This document shows, in pieces, positions 6,640 to 10,467 of a DNA stretch of 10,467 bases (the first letter of the stretch is position 1; each line of letters opens with the position of its first letter). The position numbers were made by a program, and so were the translations under genes. Source of the stretch: an uncultured Ruminococcus sp. (lineage in GTDB: Bacteria > Bacillota > Clostridia > Oscillospirales > CAG-272); contig CACYZS010000074.1 in assembly GCA_902778985.1 (NCBI GenBank), positions 1 through 10,467 of the forward strand. Direction: 5' to 3'. Under the pieces are notes generated by a model, which had not been told where the DNA came from, did not search any database, and worked only from the letters and a program-made list of their open reading frames with translations.

Positions 6640-7359
6640 TCAGTCAATTTTAAGTTTTTTGATCCGTTTTTTTGCCCTGCCGACGTCGCGGAGCATCCGG
6701 CGGGTGTCGCGGAAGAAACGGATGGTGGACGGGCGGTGATTGACGATCTTCACGGGCAGTTCGCCGAAGCGATAACCGCACTTTTGACCGATCTTGATCG
6801 CCTCGTAGTCAAAGGCGAAGCGGTCGACCTCACACAGGGCAAAGATCCGCTTTGCGACGTCGCGGCGGAACCCTTTCAGTCCGGTCTGCGAGTCCGAGAG
6901 CGATAACCCGCCAAAGAGACGGAGCAGGGAGAGATAGGTTTTCGAGACGACTTTCCGGGGAAAAGAGTAGCCGGCGTAGCCCTCCGGGTGTTTGACGCGG
7001 GAGCCGACCACGGCGTCGTATTCCGGGTGCTCGTCGAAGAGGGCGACCATCTCGGGGATCACGTCGAGACCGTAGGCAAGATCGCAGTCGGTGAAAATGA
7101 TGTAGTCCCCTTCCCCCGCAAGCATTCCCTGCCGGACGGCGCAGCCTTTGCCGCGGTTGGGCTGATAGGAGAGGTAGCGGACGGGGCCGGAGCAGCGTTC
7201 TTCGAGGATCGCTTTGGAGTTGTCGGTCGAGCCGTCGTCGATGAAAATGACCTCAAAATGATCGGGAAAAGCGGCGGTCATATACGCCGAAACGGTGTCG
7301 ATCGTCTCGGCTAAGATCGCCTCTTCGTTATAGAGCGGGATACAGAGCGTAACTTTCAT
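6640..7359 (-). CDS. Family 2 glycosyltransferase, dolichyl/polyprenyl-phosphate glucosyltransferase-like
   Basis: The 239-residue protein is a compact GT-A fold transferase of the kind that moves a sugar from a nucleotide donor to a polyprenyl phosphate on the cytoplasmic face. IPLYNEE at 7-13 and DDGSTD at 41-46 bind the nucleotide, PNRGKG at 67-72 is typical of the DPG/DPM synthase branch, TDCDLA at 90-95 holds the metal-binding DxD (Asp91, Asp93), and DSQTGLKGF at 156-164 is the acceptor-loop signature. There is no transmembrane segment, unlike the longer GtrB-type enzymes, and the Lys/Arg-rich tail (RAKKRIKKLKID) could touch the membrane. The ATG at 7359 was chosen because AGGGGG lies nine bases upstream, the family begins MKVTLCIP, and the promoter at 7410-7382 would exclude an upstream start. 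No flippase or other envelope gene is nearby, so the acceptor pathway is unknown. Confidence 0.88.
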   Translation of the reverse strand: MKVTLCIPLYNEEAILAETIDTVSAYMTAAFPDHFEVIFIDDGSTDNSKAILEERCSGPVRYLSYQPNRGKGCAVRQGMLAGEGDYIIFTDCDLAYGLDVIPEMVALFDEHPEYDAVVGSRVKHPEGYAGYSFPRKVVSKTYLSLLRLFGGLSLSDSQTGLKGFRRDVAKRIFALCEVDRFAFDYEAIKIGQKCGYRFGELPVKIVNHRPSTIRFFRDTRRMLRDVGRAKKRIKKLKID

Positions 7360-7381
7360 GTCGTTTTTCCCCCTGACGCCC

Positions 7382-7410
7382 ATTATAGCACGCTTTTCCC
7401 CGTTTTGCAA
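7382..7410 (-). promoter_or_regulatory. Sigma-A-type promoter of the glycosyltransferase gene
   Basis: On the minus strand, TTGCAA (7410-7405) and a perfect TATAAT (7387-7382) are separated by 17 bases, the ideal spacing. Transcription would start near 7375, leaving a leader of about 16 bases that begins almost on the AGGGGG ribosome site. The -35 element matches four of six consensus positions. It is divergent from the dnaA promoter, about 50 bases away. Confidence 0.75.
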
Positions 7411-7448
7411 GCCGGGCGGTATTTCGGCTTGTGAATTTTGAAAAAAAT

Positions 7449-7457
7449 TTATCCACA
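7449..7457 (+). promoter_or_regulatory. Consensus DnaA box upstream of dnaA
   Basis: TTATCCACA is an exact match to the DnaA-box consensus and lies four bases upstream of the dnaA -35 element. Its CCACATAG extension (7453-7460) is repeated in inverted orientation as CTATGTGG at 7476-7483, where the minus strand reads TGTACCACA, a weak second box. DnaA bound here would repress its own promoter and form the upstream arm of a bipartite origin. Confidence 0.85.
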
Positions 7458-7460
7458 TAG

Positions 7461-7489
7461 TTGAAAATTATTAATCTATGTGGTACAAT
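7461..7489 (+). promoter_or_regulatory. dnaA promoter
   Basis: TTGAAA (7461-7466) and TACAAT (7484-7489) are separated by 17 bases, close to the sigma-A consensus. The surrounding 7430-7535 is strongly AT-rich. The start point would be near 7496, giving a leader of about 77 bases. The -35 element lies inside the spacer of the inverted repeat CCACATAG/CTATGTGG, and the right arm abuts the -10, so a bound protein would block RNA polymerase. Confidence 0.8.
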
Positions 7490-7572
7490 AGAATATAAAC
7501 ATTTTTCATTAAAGTATAAATTATAGTACGCGCGAAGACGACGGCAGGAAGCCGAAGGGAAAGGAACGCCCG

Positions 7573-8985
<1,413 letters not shown>

Positions 8986-9226
8986 TCTGATACTGTACTG
9001 ATCTATCCACTTTCGTCTGTGGATAACCCCGCTTTTTCCACGTTGGTTTCCGGTGGAAAAAACGGTGGATATTTCCCCTCTCCCGTTCGACTTTTTTCCT
9101 TTCCTTTTTCTCCACTTTTCTCCCGCGTGAGCCCACTGCAATCCACAAGGTCAGGGTGGAGAAAAAAGAGACGGTGAAAGTGCGTCGCGTCTTATGATTA
9201 CGGGTTGTCCACCGTTTCCACACTCC

Positions 9227-9244
9227 CTACTACTACTTCTGCTG
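9227..9244 (+). promoter_or_regulatory. DnaA-trio origin-melting element
   Basis: The plus strand reads CTA CTA CTA CTT CTG CTG, so the other strand read 3' to 5' gives GAT, GAT, GAT, GAA, GAC, GAC. The known DnaA-trio is a repeat of 3'-(G/A)A(T/A)-5', so four trios fit and two are degenerate. It lies after two adjacent DnaA boxes (9205-9222) and a short GC-rich spacer (CTCC, 9223-9226), the arrangement described for the Bacillus basal unwinding system, where DnaA oligomers pass from boxes onto this single strand. Confidence 0.75.
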
Positions 9245-9300
9245 AATCCCTTATTTCTTTCTTTTTCTTGCGTTTGCAAATTCCATTCAGATAAACAAAG
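9245..9300. other. Probable DNA-unwinding element (AT-rich)
   Basis: Directly after the DnaA-trio the composition becomes AT-rich and pyrimidine-biased on the plus strand, including TTATTTCTTTCTTTTTCTTG near 9251-9270 and ATAAACAAAG at 9291-9300. Its place immediately next to the trio is where strand opening starts in characterised Bacillota origins. It lies upstream of the dnaN ribosome site. Confidence 0.6.
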
Positions 9301-9336
9301 CCAAAGACCGGTACCGTCCGGCGGAAAGGAACGACC

Positions 9337-10467
9337 ATGAAGGTTATTTTTTCAAAACCCGCGCTGCTTGAAGGACTTGTCCCTACGATGAGCACAGTCT
9401 CCAGTAAAAACACCATCACTCCGATCGAAGGTATTCTGATTGAAACCATCGGAGAGACCTCCGTTCGCCTTTCCTCGTACGATATGAACAAAGGTATGCG
9501 GACGACGGTGGAGGCGATCTCTATTATTGAGGAAGGAAACTGCATCATCAACGCGCAGCGGCTTCTGCAGATCGTCAAACTGCTCGGTGAAGACGAGATC
9601 ACCCTTGAGATCGGCGACGATCACAAGGCGTACATTTCCGCCGGCGCGTCTTCCTTCTCGCTGCAGTCGCTTCCCGGCTCGGACTTTCCGAATCTTCCCG
9701 AACTGTCGGGCGACACGGGTTTTGCGGTCTCTGCCGGAGTACTCAAACGCATGATCGGCAAAGTGCTCCATTCGATTGCCGAACAGGACAGCCGTCAGAT
9801 GCTTTGCGGCGCGTTTTTCACAGTCGAGGGCAAGAGAATGGACATCGTATCCTGCGACGGTTACACGCTCTCCAAATGCCACGTGGAAAGCGACATTCAG
9901 GATATCGGACGTATCTCTTCCACCCACTTCTCGTTCATCATTCCGGGTCACGCTCTGAACGAAATGATCCGCATCCTGCCCGATAAGGACGAAGAGGCGA
10001 AGATCTACCTTTCGAGAAAACACGCGATCATGGAACTGAAAGACATGGTCTTCTTTACCCGTATGATCGACAGCGAGTATATGGACTATCAGCGCATTCT
10101 TCCGAAGGCGCAGGATATCTTCGTAAAGATCGACCGCGAACGGCTGATGGAAGGGCTGGAAAGAGCCAACCTCGTCGCCGAAGAGAAGATTCAGGGCAAC
10201 GGAAAGTCATACGTCAAAATCGAAATTAAGGGCAACACGTTCAGCCTGTCTTCCAACTCGGTCAACGGCTACGTGTACGACGAAATGGAGTGTGAACACG
10301 AGGGTGAAGACATCGCGATCGGTTTCAACTGCCGGTTCTTGATCAACAGCATCCGCGCGGCGGAAGGTAAACGGATCTATATGACCTTGAAGAGCCCGAC
10401 GCAGTCCATCACGGTCGAGCCGGTCGAAGAGGAATGGGACGAAAAAGACGGCTTCCGTTACTTCTAC
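9337..10467 (+). CDS. dnaN: DNA polymerase III beta sliding clamp (3' end outside window)
   Basis: DnaN is the ring-shaped clamp that tethers DNA polymerase III and many repair proteins to DNA. 377 codons are present with no stop. The start MKVIFSKPALLEGL, the family motif LPGSDFP at 112-118, DGYTLSK near 173-180 and the three-domain length all fit. Clamps are typically 365-385 residues and end in L-P-V-R after a Phe-x-Tyr segment. The window ends in GFRYFY, so only about ten residues are probably missing. The ATG at 9337 has AAAGGA at 9325-9330, six bases upstream. It follows dnaA and oriC as in most Bacillota and is probably cotranscribed with dnaA. Confidence 0.97.
   Translation, partial: MKVIFSKPALLEGLVPTMSTVSSKNTITPIEGILIETIGETSVRLSSYDMNKGMRTTVEAISIIEEGNCIINAQRLLQIVKLLGEDEITLEIGDDHKAYISAGASSFSLQSLPGSDFPNLPELSGDTGFAVSAGVLKRMIGKVLHSIAEQDSRQMLCGAFFTVEGKRMDIVSCDGYTLSKCHVESDIQDIGRISSTHFSFIIPGHALNEMIRILPDKDEEAKIYLSRKHAIMELKDMVFFTRMIDSEYMDYQRILPKAQDIFVKIDRERLMEGLERANLVAEEKIQGNGKSYVKIEIKGNTFSLSSNSVNGYVYDEMECEHEGEDIAIGFNCRFLINSIRAAEGKRIYMTLKSPTQSITVEPVEEEWDEKDGFRYFY

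Larger units (their letters stand above)
8986..9336. other. oriC: dnaA-dnaN spacer with DnaA-box cluster, DnaA-trio and AT-rich stretch
   Basis: This gene-free 351-base spacer is the origin by position and content. I count ten boxes with the TCCAC core. Plus strand: 9003 CTATCCACT, 9034 TTTTCCACG, 9108 TTCTCCACT, 9139 CAATCCACA, 9205 TTGTCCACC, 9214 GTTTCCACA. Minus strand: 9018-9026 TTATCCACA (exact consensus), 9052-9060 TTTTCCACC, 9064-9072 ATATCCACC, 9155-9163 TTCTCCACC. The first four lie in a tight cluster within 60 bases. The last two sit directly before the DnaA-trio (9227-9244), which is followed by the AT-rich stretch. Only one box is exact; the ninth base varies widely. No dnaN promoter is obvious, so dnaN may be read from dnaA. 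Confidence 0.92.

Noticed and set aside
6241..6640. A tRNA or other folded RNA gene in the hairpin-rich gap
   Set aside because: I looked for a cloverleaf with an anticodon arm and a T-loop (GTTCGA-type) and found none; the structures are independent simple hairpins.
6616..6906. Plus-strand 96-codon open frame opposite the glycosyltransferase C-terminus
   Set aside because: It is antisense to a well-supported glycosyltransferase and lacks any recognised motif.

Overview
This window looks like the replication-origin region of a moderately GC-rich member of the Bacillota, probably class Clostridia and possibly gut-associated. The taxonomic call is inference. It rests on Bacillota-type RNase Y followed by YmdB, a dnaA-oriC-dnaN block, strong AGGAGG-like ribosome sites, a Bacillus-type parS palindrome, and carbohydrate-active genes typical of gut Clostridia.

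Layout, left to right. Positions 1-190 hold arrays of diverged 7-base repeats in opposite orientations with a perfect 16-bp parS-like palindrome between them. Positions 191-586 encode the first 132 residues of an N-acetylneuraminate lyase/DapA-family protein. It breaks off before its catalytic Tyr and Lys, so it is a pseudogene. Next come rny (RNase Y, 763-2307) and ymdB (2392-3174), the usual Bacillota pair, separated by two hairpins. A large GH106-like glycoside hydrolase (3195-6167) follows 20 bases after ymdB. Its reading frame ends early, and the family-like C-terminal tail lies in another frame just downstream (6151-6240), which indicates an internal deletion with a frameshift. Positions 6241-6639 contain no gene but at least eight hairpins, some acting as terminators between convergent genes and some forming a related inverted pair. 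A family 2 glycosyltransferase lies on the minus strand (7359-6640) with its own promoter.

The right third is the origin. It contains an AT-rich leader with a consensus DnaA box and an inverted repeat spanning the dnaA promoter, dnaA (7573-8985), a 351-base oriC spacer (8986-9336) with ten TCCAC-core DnaA boxes, a DnaA-trio and an AT-rich unwinding stretch, and then dnaN (from 9337), which runs off the window a few residues short of its expected end.

How the parts fit. DnaA would bind boxes on both sides of its own gene (a bipartite origin), load on the trio, and open the AT-rich stretch. DnaN is the sliding clamp for the resulting forks. The parS site about 7.5 kb away would be the loading point for ParB/Spo0J, which is not in the window. 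RNase Y and YmdB belong to RNA turnover and nucleotide signalling. The sialic-acid lyase fragment and the damaged glycosidase look like decaying accessory genes inserted beside this core. I see no complete undescribed defence or mobile system. The most notable signals are parS inside a heptamer array, the broken glycosidase with its tail in another frame, the palindrome cluster, and a DnaA whose recognition helix departs from the usual signature beside boxes with a degenerate last base.
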